The notes beneath the pieces were generated by a model that was given only the letters and a program-made list of their open reading frames with translations, ran no database searches and was not told where the DNA came from. The position numbers and the translations under genes are program-made. A stretch of DNA of 5,970 nt. Source: Candidatus Thiodiazotropha sp. (ex Gloverina cf. vestifex). Lineage in GTDB: Bacteria; Pseudomonadota; Gammaproteobacteria; Chromatiales; Chromatiaceae. Positions within the stretch are counted from its first letter, which is position 1. Each line of letters opens with the position of its first letter. The stretch covers positions 1 to 5,970 of the forward strand of contig JAHXHT010000148.1 of assembly GCA_025656435.1 (NCBI GenBank), read 5' to 3'. Shown here one piece after another: positions 1 through 5,970 of this stretch.

Positions 1-35
1 CGGTCGGGGCATAACGGCTGTCGCGTTGGCGAGTC

Positions 36-64
36 GATTTTGGGGACTCGGATGTCCCAAAATC
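36..64. repeat. Imperfect hairpin upstream of hrpA
   Basis: The arms GATTTTGGGGAC (36-47) and GTCCCAAAATC (54-64) are complementary over 11 pairs, with one bulged G and a 6-base loop. It has no run of T directly after it on either strand, so it is not a classical intrinsic terminator. It may end or protect the transcript of a gene lying before the window, or be a chance palindrome in the hrpA leader. The pairing is read directly from the sequence; any role is inference. Confidence 0.5.
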
Positions 65-76
65 TTTCACGAGGTA

Positions 77-96
77 GCGACACGCTTGTCGCCTTT
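77..96 (+). terminator. Short hairpin, possible weak terminator
   Basis: GCGACA (77-82) and TGTCGC (87-92) form a perfect 6-bp stem around the loop CGCT, followed by CTTTAATA. The trailing T run is only three bases, so termination would be weak. Its position between the window start and hrpA would suit the end of an upstream gene outside the window. Confidence 0.25.
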
Positions 97-108
97 AATA
101 GCGTTTAT

Positions 109-139
109 TTGCGGACACGACCCTCTTTTGCAAGATAAG
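109..139 (+). promoter_or_regulatory. Weak candidate promoter of hrpA
   Basis: TTGCGG (109-114) could be a -35 element and GATAAG (134-139) a -10 element, but the 19-base spacing is long and both match the sigma-70 consensus poorly. A start of transcription near 146 would leave a short leader before the preferred hrpA start at 173. This is only a guess from consensus matching. Confidence 0.15.
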
Positions 140-159
140 TCCCCACATCAGCAACCCCT

Positions 160-175
160 GGAAGCAGCGGGTTTG
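160..175 (+). promoter_or_regulatory. Possible ribosome binding site and TTG start of hrpA
   Basis: GGAAG (160-164) lies 8 bases before a TTG codon (173-175) in the hrpA frame. The match to the Shine-Dalgarno consensus is partial. It matters because no better site precedes the first ATG of the frame (209), and because residues encoded between 173 and 209 appear to align with the N terminus of other HrpA proteins. Confidence 0.3.
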
Positions 176-3100
176 GATTTCCCCGAGGCATCCGAAATTG
201 ACTGTTGTATGCAGGCGGACAAGCATGGTTTGCACCGTCGCCTCAAGGGCTTGCAGAGACGAGCGAAGAGCCATCAGCCCTATGAAGAGGGGCTATCCAA
301 GTTATGGCAGTCTATCGCTACATCACAGCAAAGGTTGGCACAAAGAAGTGCTCGACAGCCGAGTCCAGCATTTCCTCCAGAACTCCCCATTACCCAGCGT
401 CTGCAGGAGATCAAAAATCTAATTGAAGCGCATCAAGTGGTGATCCTGTGCGGCGAAACGGGTTCCGGTAAATCGACCCAGTTACCGAAAATCTGCCTGA
501 GTCTGGGGCGTGGGGTCTCTGGCTATATCGGCCATACCCAGCCCCGGCGTATCGCCGCACGCAGTTTGTCAGCGCGGGTGGCCAGTGAGCTGGGTACGGA
601 AATGGGTGACATCGTTGGCTATAAAGTGCGCTTTAATGACCGGATCGGTCCGCAGAGCCTGGTAAAGCTGATGACTGACGGCATCCTGTTGGCTGAAATC
701 CAGCAGGACCCAAGGCTCAGTCAATACGACACGCTGATTATCGACGAGGCCCACGAACGTAGCCTGAACATCGACTTTCTGCTGGGGTATCTGAAAGAGT
801 TGCTGCCCAAGCGCCCGGATCTTAAAGTCATCATCACCTCAGCCACGATTGATCCACAGCGTTTTTCCGACCATTTCGATGGTGCGCCGGTGATCGAGGT
901 CTCGGGCAGAACCCACCCGGTGGAGACATGCTACCGACCACCAGAAGAAGAGAGTGGGTATGAGCGTGATGATGTTATGCAGCAGGCGATCCTCGATGCG
1001 GTGGATGAGCTCTCACGCATTGATCGCGGAGACATCCTGGTCTTTCTCAGTGGTGAAAGGGAGATTCGTGAGACTGCTGAGACACTCCGCAAGCACAAGC
1101 TACCACTGACCGAGGTACTGCCACTCTATGCGCGCCTCAGCCCGGCAGAGCAGGGAAAAGTGTTCAAAGCCCATGGGTCTCGCCGAATCGTCCTCTCGAC
1201 CAATGTGGCCGAAACCTCCCTGACTGTTCCCGGTATTCGCTATGTAATCGACAGTGGTTTTGCACGAATCAGTCGCTACAGTCATCGCAGCAAGGTTCAG
1301 CGGTTGCCGGTGGAACGTGTCTCCCAGGCATCGGCAGATCAACGTAAGGGGCGTTGTGGAAGGGTCGCGGCCGGTGTCTGTATCCGTCTCTACTCGGAAG
1401 AGGATTTTGAGTCGCGTCGAGCCTTTACCGAGCCTGAGATTCAGCGAACCAATCTTGCGTCTGTCATTTTGCAGGTGAAGCTGTTGGGGTTTGGGGAGAT
1501 CGACAGTTTCCCTTTTATCGATCCCCCAGATCACCGGCTCATCAAAGATGGCTATCGGGTATTGGAAGAGATCGGTGCAGTTGATGGGGAACGACGTGTC
1601 ACCCGTATCGGCCAGCAGCTTGCCCGTCTGCCTGTGGATCCTCGCATTGGACGCATGTTGCTCTCTGCAGCAAAAACGCACTGTCTGAGGGAGGTGATGG
1701 TTATTGCCGCCGCCCTGACCATACAGGACCCGCGGGACAGACCCATGGACAAGCAACAGCAGGCTGATCAGGCTCATGCGCAATACCGTAATGAGCAGTC
1801 GGACTTTACGGCCTATCTCAATCTCTGGGCGGCGATGGAGACGCAACGGCGACATCTTTCCAAACACAAATTCCGTCAATGGTGCCGTGGTGAGTTTCTC
1901 TCCTGGATGCGTATTCAGGAGTGGCATGACATCCATATCCAATTACGGACTCAGCTACACGATATGGGTTTTAAGGAAAGTGAAAAAGAAGGTGGGTATG
2001 AAGCTATCCATCGTGCACTGCTTAGTGGACTACTCAGCCACATCGGGTTTAGGAGCAAGGATCGTGATTATTTAGGTGCACGTAACAGTCGCTTTCACAT
2101 CTTTCCCGGCTCCGGATTGTTCAAGGGGCAACCCAAATGGGTTGTTGCTGCTGAGCTGGTGGAGACTACAAAGCTCTATGCCCGTGGTGTTGCCCAAATC
2201 GATCCAAAGTGGGTGGAGCAGGCGGCGGGGCATCTGGTCAAACGTGGTTACTCAGAACCTCATTGGGAAAAGAAGCGTGGTCAGGTGGCAGGGTTTGAGA
2301 AGGTCACCCTGTTCGGTCTTGTGTTGGTCAACCGGCGCAAGATCAATTTCAGTCCTATTGATCCCGTCGTCGCCAGAGAGATCTTTATTCGATCGGCCCT
2401 GGTGGATGGGGATTTTCATACCCGAGCGCCTTTCTGGCGGCACAATCAGAGTTTGATCGCAGACGTCAGGGACAGGGAGGCCAAAGCCAGAAGACGGGAT
2501 ATTCTGGTCGACGAAGAGCGCATCTACAGCTTCTACGATGAGCGGATACCCATGGGTATCTCCACCACGCCAGATTTCGAAAAGTGGTTGCGAAGCGAGA
2601 ACAAGACAAAACCCAAGCGACTCTACATGAGTGAGGTCGATCTGGTCCGCGAGGAGTCTGGTTCTATCGGCAAAGATGATTTTCCAGATAGTCTGGAAAT
2701 CAACGGTATACAGCTACCCCTTCTGTATCATTTTGAACCAGGCAGGGAAGGGGATGGCGTGACACTGTTAGTGCCACAGGATGTGCTGAATCAGATCACC
2801 GAGGCCAAGCTCCAATGGCTGGTGCCCGGGCTACTGAAAGAGTGCGTCATCGCTCTGATCAGGGGATTGCCCAAGTCTCTCAGGCGATCTTTCGTACCTG
2901 TTCCCGATTATGCCGATGCCTGTATGAAAGATCTGCACCAGACCGATCGACCGCTGGTACAGGTACTTGGAGAGCGGCTCAAGTCGATGGCTGGTGTGCA
3001 TATTCCGGAATCTGCCTGGAATGAAGGTGAATTGCCTATGCACCTGCGTATGCAACTTCGTGTGGTGGATAGTGACGGCAAGGCTTTGCAGGAGAGCAGG

Positions 3101-4069
3101 GATCTTGCCAGCCTGAAGCGACAATATGCAGGACAAGCTGGCAGTGCGCATCGACAGCTATCTGCCCCTGATCTGGAAAGACATGGAATTCGTGATTGGG
3201 ACTTCGGTTCACTGCCATCAAATCTGTCAATTGAGCAGGGACAAATCTCACTCATGGGTTATCCATCATTAGTGGATGAAGGGGAGAGTGTTGCGATACG
3301 GCTCATCGATGCGGAGGCGAATGCAAAAAGGCTGCATAAGGCTGGCGTCAGGCGCCTGATCATGCTCAATCTGGCGAAAGATATACGCTATCTGCGTAAG
3401 CACCTGCCGCATCTGGAAAAGCTACGCCTCTACTATGCAAAAGTACCAGATGCACCGGGTGATTTAATGGCCGAAATGCAGCCGGGTCTTGAGGATGAAC
3501 TGGTCAGCCATGTCGTGGATCTGACCTTCCTCAATAACCTACCGAAGATTCGAGATGAGGCGACATTCCGCCAGCGGATCAAAGGGAACCGAGGAGAGAT
3601 GGTACAGCAGGCAAACAGGGTTTGCGAAAGCTTGGATCAGATACTTGAATACTACCATCAGGCGCGAAAATCGCTTGCGGCTATCACTCAAAAGCACTGG
3701 ATGGTTTCACTGATGGATATGCAGCAGCAATTAAACCGTTTGGTTTACAGGGGGTTTCTATCTCAGATCCCGGAAACGCAGCTGGCAGAGTATCCACGAT
3801 ATCTCAATGGCATATTAAAGCGTGCTGAGAAGCTGATCCACGCGGCGGGCAGGGACCAGCAACGAATGAGAGAGATGACGGACATACAACAGAGATGGGC
3901 GTCATGGGAGGCACAATGCCGACAAGCGGGTAGCGTCGATGAGCGGGCTGAGGAGATTCGCTGGCAGCTGGAGGAGTTGAGGGTTTCACTTTTTGCCCAG
4001 GAGTTGGGAACCGCATTCCCGGTTTCCGTAAAGCGGGTGGAAAAGCGATGGGAGGCTCTTGGTCTGTGA
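173..4069 (+). CDS. hrpA: ATP-dependent RNA helicase HrpA (DEAH box)
   Basis: HrpA is a cytoplasmic 3'-5' RNA helicase of the DEAH/RHA group that uses NTP hydrolysis to remodel RNA; in E. coli it is linked to fimbrial mRNA processing and to rescue of stalled or collided ribosomes. Counting from 173 (1298 aa; E. coli HrpA is 1300 aa), the visible motifs are Walker A GETGSGKST (94-102), Ia TQPRR (122-126), DEAH (191-194), SAT (223-225), TNVAETSLT (343-351) and motif VI QRKGRCGR (390-397). HA2 and OB-fold regions follow, then the long HrpA-specific C-terminal domain (DUF3418), ending in a conserved-looking segment with EIRWQLEELRVS. All catalytic motifs are intact and there is no frameshift. The start is uncertain. 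ATG at 209 gives 1286 aa, but the EIDCC residues just before it resemble the conserved LDxCLxAD-like N terminus of homologues, which favours TTG at 173. The frame is open back to 26, but that part does not look like HrpA. It appears monocistronic, with a terminator about 215 bp downstream. Confidence 0.96.
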   Translation: MDFPEASEIDCCMQADKHGLHRRLKGLQRRAKSHQPYEEGLSKLWQSIATSQQRLAQRSARQPSPAFPPELPITQRLQEIKNLIEAHQVVILCGETGSGKSTQLPKICLSLGRGVSGYIGHTQPRRIAARSLSARVASELGTEMGDIVGYKVRFNDRIGPQSLVKLMTDGILLAEIQQDPRLSQYDTLIIDEAHERSLNIDFLLGYLKELLPKRPDLKVIITSATIDPQRFSDHFDGAPVIEVSGRTHPVETCYRPPEEESGYERDDVMQQAILDAVDELSRIDRGDILVFLSGEREIRETAETLRKHKLPLTEVLPLYARLSPAEQGKVFKAHGSRRIVLSTNVAETSLTVPGIRYVIDSGFARISRYSHRSKVQRLPVERVSQASADQRKGRCGRVAAGVCIRLYSEEDFESRRAFTEPEIQRTNLASVILQVKLLGFGEIDSFPFIDPPDHRLIKDGYRVLEEIGAVDGERRVTRIGQQLARLPVDPRIGRMLLSAAKTHCLREVMVIAAALTIQDPRDRPMDKQQQADQAHAQYRNEQSDFTAYLNLWAAMETQRRHLSKHKFRQWCRGEFLSWMRIQEWHDIHIQLRTQLHDMGFKESEKEGGYEAIHRALLSGLLSHIGFRSKDRDYLGARNSRFHIFPGSGLFKGQPKWVVAAELVETTKLYARGVAQIDPKWVEQAAGHLVKRGYSEPHWEKKRGQVAGFEKVTLFGLVLVNRRKINFSPIDPVVAREIFIRSALVDGDFHTRAPFWRHNQSLIADVRDREAKARRRDILVDEERIYSFYDERIPMGISTTPDFEKWLRSENKTKPKRLYMSEVDLVREESGSIGKDDFPDSLEINGIQLPLLYHFEPGREGDGVTLLVPQDVLNQITEAKLQWLVPGLLKECVIALIRGLPKSLRRSFVPVPDYADACMKDLHQTDRPLVQVLGERLKSMAGVHIPESAWNEGELPMHLRMQLRVVDSDGKALQESRDLASLKRQYAGQAGSAHRQLSAPDLERHGIRDWDFGSLPSNLSIEQGQISLMGYPSLVDEGESVAIRLIDAEANAKRLHKAGVRRLIMLNLAKDIRYLRKHLPHLEKLRLYYAKVPDAPGDLMAEMQPGLEDELVSHVVDLTFLNNLPKIRDEATFRQRIKGNRGEMVQQANRVCESLDQILEYYHQARKSLAAITQKHWMVSLMDMQQQLNRLVYRGFLSQIPETQLAEYPRYLNGILKRAEKLIHAAGRDQQRMREMTDIQQRWASWEAQCRQAGSVDERAEEIRWQLEELRVSLFAQELGTAFPVSVKRVEKRWEALGL

Positions 4070-4188
4070 TCAGGACTGTTCGGGATTTAGTTTGCCCCAC
4101 TCTGCTTTTCAGGTCATGAATGAGTCAGCAGTCTGCCATCAAATTGTCATATCAAGGCGCTAAAGTCACACAGGTAGGGGTGATTTCC

Positions 4189-4227
4189 GAGCCGGGCCGA
4201 TACGGTTTTTTGAAGAGCGCCTGGCTC
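4189..4227 (+). repeat. Inverted repeat, 9-bp stem in hrpA-ychJ gap
   Basis: GAGCCGGGC (4189-4197) pairs with GCCTGGCTC (4219-4227) over nine positions, one of them a G-U pair, on the + strand RNA. The 21-base loop contains a six-T run (4205-4211 region) just after a small CCG/CGG stem. The G-U pair means the stem is better in + strand RNA than in the minus-strand copy. It could be part of a 3' UTR or a small RNA; no function is established. Confidence 0.45.
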
Positions 4228-4261
4228 AACCGGGAGTCATCCCTGATTTCCAGTCATTCTG

Positions 4262-4276
4262 CCCCAATCATTGGGG
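4262..4276. repeat. Perfect 7-bp palindrome before the terminator
   Basis: CCCCAAT (4262-4268) and ATTGGGG (4270-4276) are perfect inverted copies around a single C. As RNA it would form a 5-bp stem with a 5-base loop. It has no T run and stands only 6 bases before the terminator stem, so the two would be tandem hairpins. As DNA it could be an operator-like site, though no regulator is suggested by the context. Confidence 0.45.
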
Positions 4277-4282
4277 TACTCG

Positions 4283-4306
4283 AGGTGGGCCTATCCCACC
4301 TTTTTT
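4283..4306 (+). terminator. Rho-independent terminator downstream of hrpA
   Basis: AGGTGGG (4283-4289) and CCCACCT (4295-4301) form a perfect GC-rich 7-bp stem with loop CCTAT, followed at once by six T residues (4301-4306). This is a textbook intrinsic terminator on the + strand. It would end the hrpA transcript, or a small RNA from the same gap, and separates hrpA from ychJ. Confidence 0.85.
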
Positions 4307-4350
4307 ATCGCTTCAGGATAACTTCTCATCGTGGCGTCCACTTCATGATT

Positions 4351-4380
4351 TTGGGGGGATATCACTCCTTATGTTATTGT
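4351..4380 (+). promoter_or_regulatory. Candidate sigma-70 promoter of ychJ
   Basis: Because a terminator precedes ychJ, a promoter is expected between 4307 and 4400. The best fit by eye is TTGGGG (4351-4356) as -35 and TATTGT (4375-4380) as -10 with an 18-base spacer. The -35 matches only its TTG half and the -10 four of six positions, so the assignment is weak. Confidence 0.3.
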
Positions 4381-4412
4381 TCGTATGTAAGAAAACTCAT
4401 CAGGAGACATAA

Positions 4413-4901
4413 ATGACAGCGTGTTGTTGTGGTTCCAACAGCGATTTTGATCAATGCTGTGGTCCCATTCTTTCCGGCATAGTCAAGGCGGAGACGGCGG
4501 AAGCGCTCATGCGTGCCCGATATGCGGCCTTCGTAACGAAGCAGACCGATTTTCTACACGAGTCACTGCACCCGGACCACCGGCAGGACCATGATGTGGC
4601 TGCAACCCGACGCTGGGCTGAGGCCGCCCAATGGACGGGGCTGGTGGTGATTGATGTCAACGGGGGTGGTGCAGCAGACCAAGAAGGGAATGTGGAGTTC
4701 ATTGCCACCTACAAAGAAGGCGGCATGATAAAACCTCATCACGAAATCAGCCGTTTCAGCAAACTGGATGGCAACTGGTATTATGTCGATGGCCGCCTGG
4801 TGACACCGAAAACAAACATGAGAGACCAGCCAAAAATAGGGCGGAATGACCCCTGTTCCTGTGGTAGCGGTAAAAAATATAAAAAATGTTGTGGGGCATG
4901 A
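4413..4901 (+). CDS. ychJ: YchJ family protein with two SEC-C zinc motifs
   Basis: This 162-residue cytoplasmic protein matches the layout of E. coli YchJ (UPF0225, about 152 aa). A SEC-C-like cysteine motif stands at the N terminus (C4, C6, C15, C16) and a canonical SEC-C motif at the C terminus (residues 144-160; GRNDPCSCGSGKKYKKCC, cysteines 148, 150, 159, 160). Both have the CxC-x8-CC spacing expected to bind zinc. Between them is the YchJ middle domain, with the recognisable LMRARYAAFV, HEISRF and WYYVDG segments. In SecA the SEC-C motif binds zinc and helps contact SecB and ribosomes; the function of YchJ itself is not established. The start is firm: AGGAG (4402-4406) sits 6 bases before the ATG. 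A terminator upstream argues that it has its own promoter. The transglycosylase gene follows closely, without a visible terminator. Confidence 0.92.
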   Translation: MTACCCGSNSDFDQCCGPILSGIVKAETAEALMRARYAAFVTKQTDFLHESLHPDHRQDHDVAATRRWAEAAQWTGLVVIDVNGGGAADQEGNVEFIATYKEGGMIKPHHEISRFSKLDGNWYYVDGRLVTPKTNMRDQPKIGRNDPCSCGSGKKYKKCCGA

Positions 4902-5002
4902 TTGAGAATTACTCTGTGCATTTGAAGCTCAAGTAGCGGAGAGAAATGCCGAATATAGGGGTATGCCGGGCAATACCGGAGGTCGACGGTCAGGGCGAAG
5001 AC

Positions 5003-5632
5003 ATGTTTTCAGGACAAGCGAAGAGAAAAATTATCTATTGCCTGATTGTGGCTGCTGTCATGTCGCTTGCGTCACTTTCCGTTCACGCTGAGATTTATAA
5101 GTACCGTGGTAAAGACGGGGGGGTTCATTTTACAGATCGGCCGATGAGTGGAAACTATCGCCTCATCTGGCGTAACGGCCCAAGCAAGTCCCGCAAGGGT
5201 AACTACAGTCTGGCCAAAATGCGTGAGAATAAATCGAAATTCACACCGATGATTGAAACGGTTGCGAAGGAGCTGCGGCTACATCCCGGTCTGTTGCATG
5301 CCATGGTTAGGGTGGAGTCCGCTTACAATCCCAAGGCAATCTCCAAAAAAGGGGCGCAGGGGCTGATGCAGCTCATGCCGGCGACAGCCAGTCGCTATGG
5401 CGTGAACGATAGCTACGATCCGAAACAGAACCTGGAGGGTGGCGCGCGCTATCTCAGCGACCTGCTGACTCAGTTTGAATACGATATCCGGCTGGCATTG
5501 GCTGTCTACAACGCGGGTGAGAATGCAGTGAAGCGATATGGCAATAAAATCCCACCCTATAAGGAGACAATGAACTACGTCGATAAAGTGATGGGAGAGT
5601 ACGAGCGTAACCGCTTGGCCATGCTTGACTGA
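5003..5632 (+). CDS. Secreted lytic transglycosylase, DUF4124 plus SLT domain
   Basis: The product probably cleaves the beta-1,4 bond between N-acetylmuramic acid and N-acetylglucosamine in periplasmic peptidoglycan, forming 1,6-anhydro ends. From 5003 it has 209 residues: a Sec signal peptide (1-29: basic KRK, hydrophobic core, likely cleavage after VHA), a DUF4124 segment (about 30-57, with IYKYRGKDG and VHFTDRP), and a family 1 SLT domain (about 80-195). The SLT domain shows the catalytic Glu in VRVESAYNP (E105), GAQGLMQLMPATA (118-130) and VYNAGE (168-173). No lipobox is seen. The start is ambiguous. ATG at 4946 has a better ribosome binding site (GGAG at 4938-4941, 4-base spacing) and gives 228 aa, but adds 19 acidic or neutral residues before the signal peptide. 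ATG at 5003 has only AGGG (4992-4995), but gives a normal leader. It may be co-transcribed with ychJ. It is too short for Slt70 and lacks other MltC/MltE features that I could recognise. Confidence 0.9.
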   Translation: MFSGQAKRKIIYCLIVAAVMSLASLSVHAEIYKYRGKDGGVHFTDRPMSGNYRLIWRNGPSKSRKGNYSLAKMRENKSKFTPMIETVAKELRLHPGLLHAMVRVESAYNPKAISKKGAQGLMQLMPATASRYGVNDSYDPKQNLEGGARYLSDLLTQFEYDIRLALAVYNAGENAVKRYGNKIPPYKETMNYVDKVMGEYERNRLAMLD

Positions 5633-5648
5633 TTAGGGCCTGCTTGTA

Positions 5649-5882
5649 CTAACTGGAATACCAATCAAGAATCAGCTTGTCGATTAACAAAACGTTTTCT
5701 GGTGAAATATCGACAATATGCAGGCCCGTCCAGAAGCTGTTGGGTTGTGTTGCCTCGGTGCTCCAGACGGCCTCGGCACGGAACGAAGCTTTTTCCTCCT
5801 CCCCAACCTTGCCTGGCAGTATCATGTCCATCTGAAAAACGGATCCAGCGACAATAGGGTCTTCGCTTAGCAGCATCAAACG
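5649..5882 (-). pseudogene. PilZ-domain protein gene, 5' part lost at an insertion sequence
   Basis: About 77 residues of C-terminal sequence remain on the minus strand. They fit the second half of a PilZ domain: the LMLLSEDPIVAGS strand and turn, the FQMDMILPG strand, FRAEAVWS, then FWTGLHIVDISPE and a closing helix with LLIDKLILDW. The N-terminal half of the domain, which carries the c-di-GMP-binding RxxxR and (D/N)xSxxG motifs, is absent. Reading upstream, the frame enters the insertion-sequence end and meets a stop at 5895-5897. The only starts inside are TTG (5877-5879) and ATG (5874-5876), with no ribosome binding site, and a product from there would lack ligand-binding residues. The likely ancestral gene was a PilZ protein responding to cyclic di-GMP; the remnant is probably not functional. 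It converges with the transglycosylase gene, 16 bp apart with no terminator visible between them. Confidence 0.75.
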
Positions 5883-5890
5883 GTAATCCC

Positions 5891-5905
5891 CCCATTAATA
5901 ATGGG
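5891..5905. repeat. Perfect palindrome near the insertion-sequence end
   Basis: CCCATTA (5891-5897) and TAATGGG (5899-5905) are exact inverted copies around one A. It lies between the transposase stop and the outer edge of the element. It may help to block transcription leaving or entering the element, or form part of the transposase binding site. The symmetry is seen directly; the role is inferred. Confidence 0.55.
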
Positions 5906-5923
5906 ACTCAAAAGTAGTCACTG

Positions 5924-5970
5924 TTAAGCTGTCTGAGCCAGCTTCTGTATCGGGGTGATTCCACCTAATG
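5924..5970 (-). CDS. Transposase, C-terminal end only (partial at window edge)
   Basis: Reading the minus strand from 5968 to the TAA stop at 5924-5926 gives LGGITPIQKLAQTA. The codon before it is NCA, compatible with Ala, so the tail would read ALGGITPIQ, which resembles the (R)PHxALGGxTP motif that closes the DDE integrase core (rve/rve_3) of IS3 and IS481 transposases. The rest of the gene, including the catalytic DDE residues, lies beyond the window. The short length prevents assignment to one IS family. Confidence 0.65.
   Translation of the reverse strand, partial: LGGITPIQKLAQTA

Larger units (their letters stand above)
4070..4412. other. Gene-free gap between hrpA and ychJ, rich in inverted repeats
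   Basis: I find no convincing gene in these 343 bp. The first two thirds, up to the terminator at 4306, hold a 9-bp long-range stem (4189-4227), a 7-bp palindrome (4262-4276) and the terminator hairpin, so the hrpA transcript would carry a 3' untranslated region of about 237 nt. The last 100 bp should hold the ychJ promoter and ribosome binding site. The region does not match any riboswitch or small-RNA class I can recognise by eye. Confidence 0.6.
5883..5970 (-). mobile_element. End of an insertion sequence (IS3 or IS481-like), running off the window
   Basis: The element is recognised by the transposase C terminus at 5924-5970 and by the abrupt loss of the PilZ reading frame at about 5882. 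Only 41 bp separate the transposase stop from the inferred boundary, as is usual for the 3' end of IS3/IS481 elements. The outer edge begins GGTAATCCCCCC. The typical TG terminal dinucleotide is not visible at this point, so the exact edge could be off by several bases. The other end, the target duplication and any frameshift signal lie outside the window. Confidence 0.65.

Noticed and set aside
26..172. In-frame extension of hrpA back to a TTG at 26
   Set aside because: The encoded residues do not resemble HrpA N termini, the stretch contains two hairpins, and the resulting protein would exceed the family length.
1100..1942. 280-residue open frame on the minus strand inside hrpA
   Set aside because: It lies wholly opposite the conserved helicase and HA2 coding sequence. 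Its translation shows no domain, and such antisense frames are common against GC-rich genes.
4144..4166. TTGTCA (4144-4149) and TAAAGT (4161-4166) as a promoter for a small RNA
   Set aside because: The individual boxes look good, but the spacer is only 11 bases, too short for a sigma-70 promoter.
4171..4276. Possible riboswitch (cobalamin, cyclic-di-GMP or SAM type) in the hrpA-ychJ gap
   Set aside because: None of the conserved core strings of these classes is present, and the terminator is about 100 bp before ychJ, whose product has no link to such ligands.
4351..4366. GGGGGGAT string before ychJ resembling the GGGGGGATTACC edge of the insertion sequence at 5883-5893
   Set aside because: The shared part is only about eight low-complexity bases and the flanks differ, so it does not support a second insertion-sequence remnant.
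4120..4416. 98-residue open frame on the + strand whose stop overlaps the ychJ start as ATGA
   Set aside because: It runs straight through the strong terminator and the palindrome, has no good ribosome binding site, and its protein has no recognisable motif or normal composition. The 4-base overlap with ychJ is most likely chance.
5665..5895. Second minus-strand open frame over the PilZ remnant
   Set aside because: It is an out-of-frame shadow with no domain-like features; the 5649-5882 frame shows the PilZ pattern.

Overview
The window reads as a stretch of gammaproteobacterial chromosome. This is inferred from a full-length HrpA of the gammaproteobacterial type, a YchJ protein with the same layout as the E. 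coli protein, and a DUF4124-SLT lytic transglycosylase. A sulfur-oxidising or Chromatiales-like gammaproteobacterium is a reasonable guess, but the sequence alone does not prove it.

Layout: positions 1-172 are a non-coding leader with two hairpins and a weak promoter-like sequence. A large DEAH-box RNA helicase gene, hrpA, follows on the + strand to 4069. Next comes an unusually long (about 340 bp) gene-free gap. It holds several inverted repeats and a clear rho-independent terminator at 4283-4306, then the likely promoter region of ychJ. The ychJ gene (4413-4901) encodes a small zinc-motif protein with a SEC-C motif at each end. A short secreted lytic transglycosylase gene (preferred start 5003, possible start 4946, end 5632) lies close behind it and could share its transcript.

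On the opposite strand, facing the transglycosylase with only 16 bp between the two stop codons, lies the 3' half of a PilZ-domain gene. Its 5' half is missing. The reading frame breaks at about 5882, where the end of an insertion sequence begins. The last 47 bases of the window encode the C-terminal 14 residues of an integrase-type transposase. The window therefore ends inside a mobile element that has apparently disrupted a PilZ (candidate cyclic-di-GMP effector) gene.

The genes do not form an obvious pathway. hrpA acts on RNA and translation, ychJ has no firm function, the transglycosylase works on the cell wall, and the PilZ remnant would have been a signalling protein. No new multi-gene system is visible. 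The items most worth a second look are the IS-truncated PilZ gene and the structured region between hrpA and ychJ.
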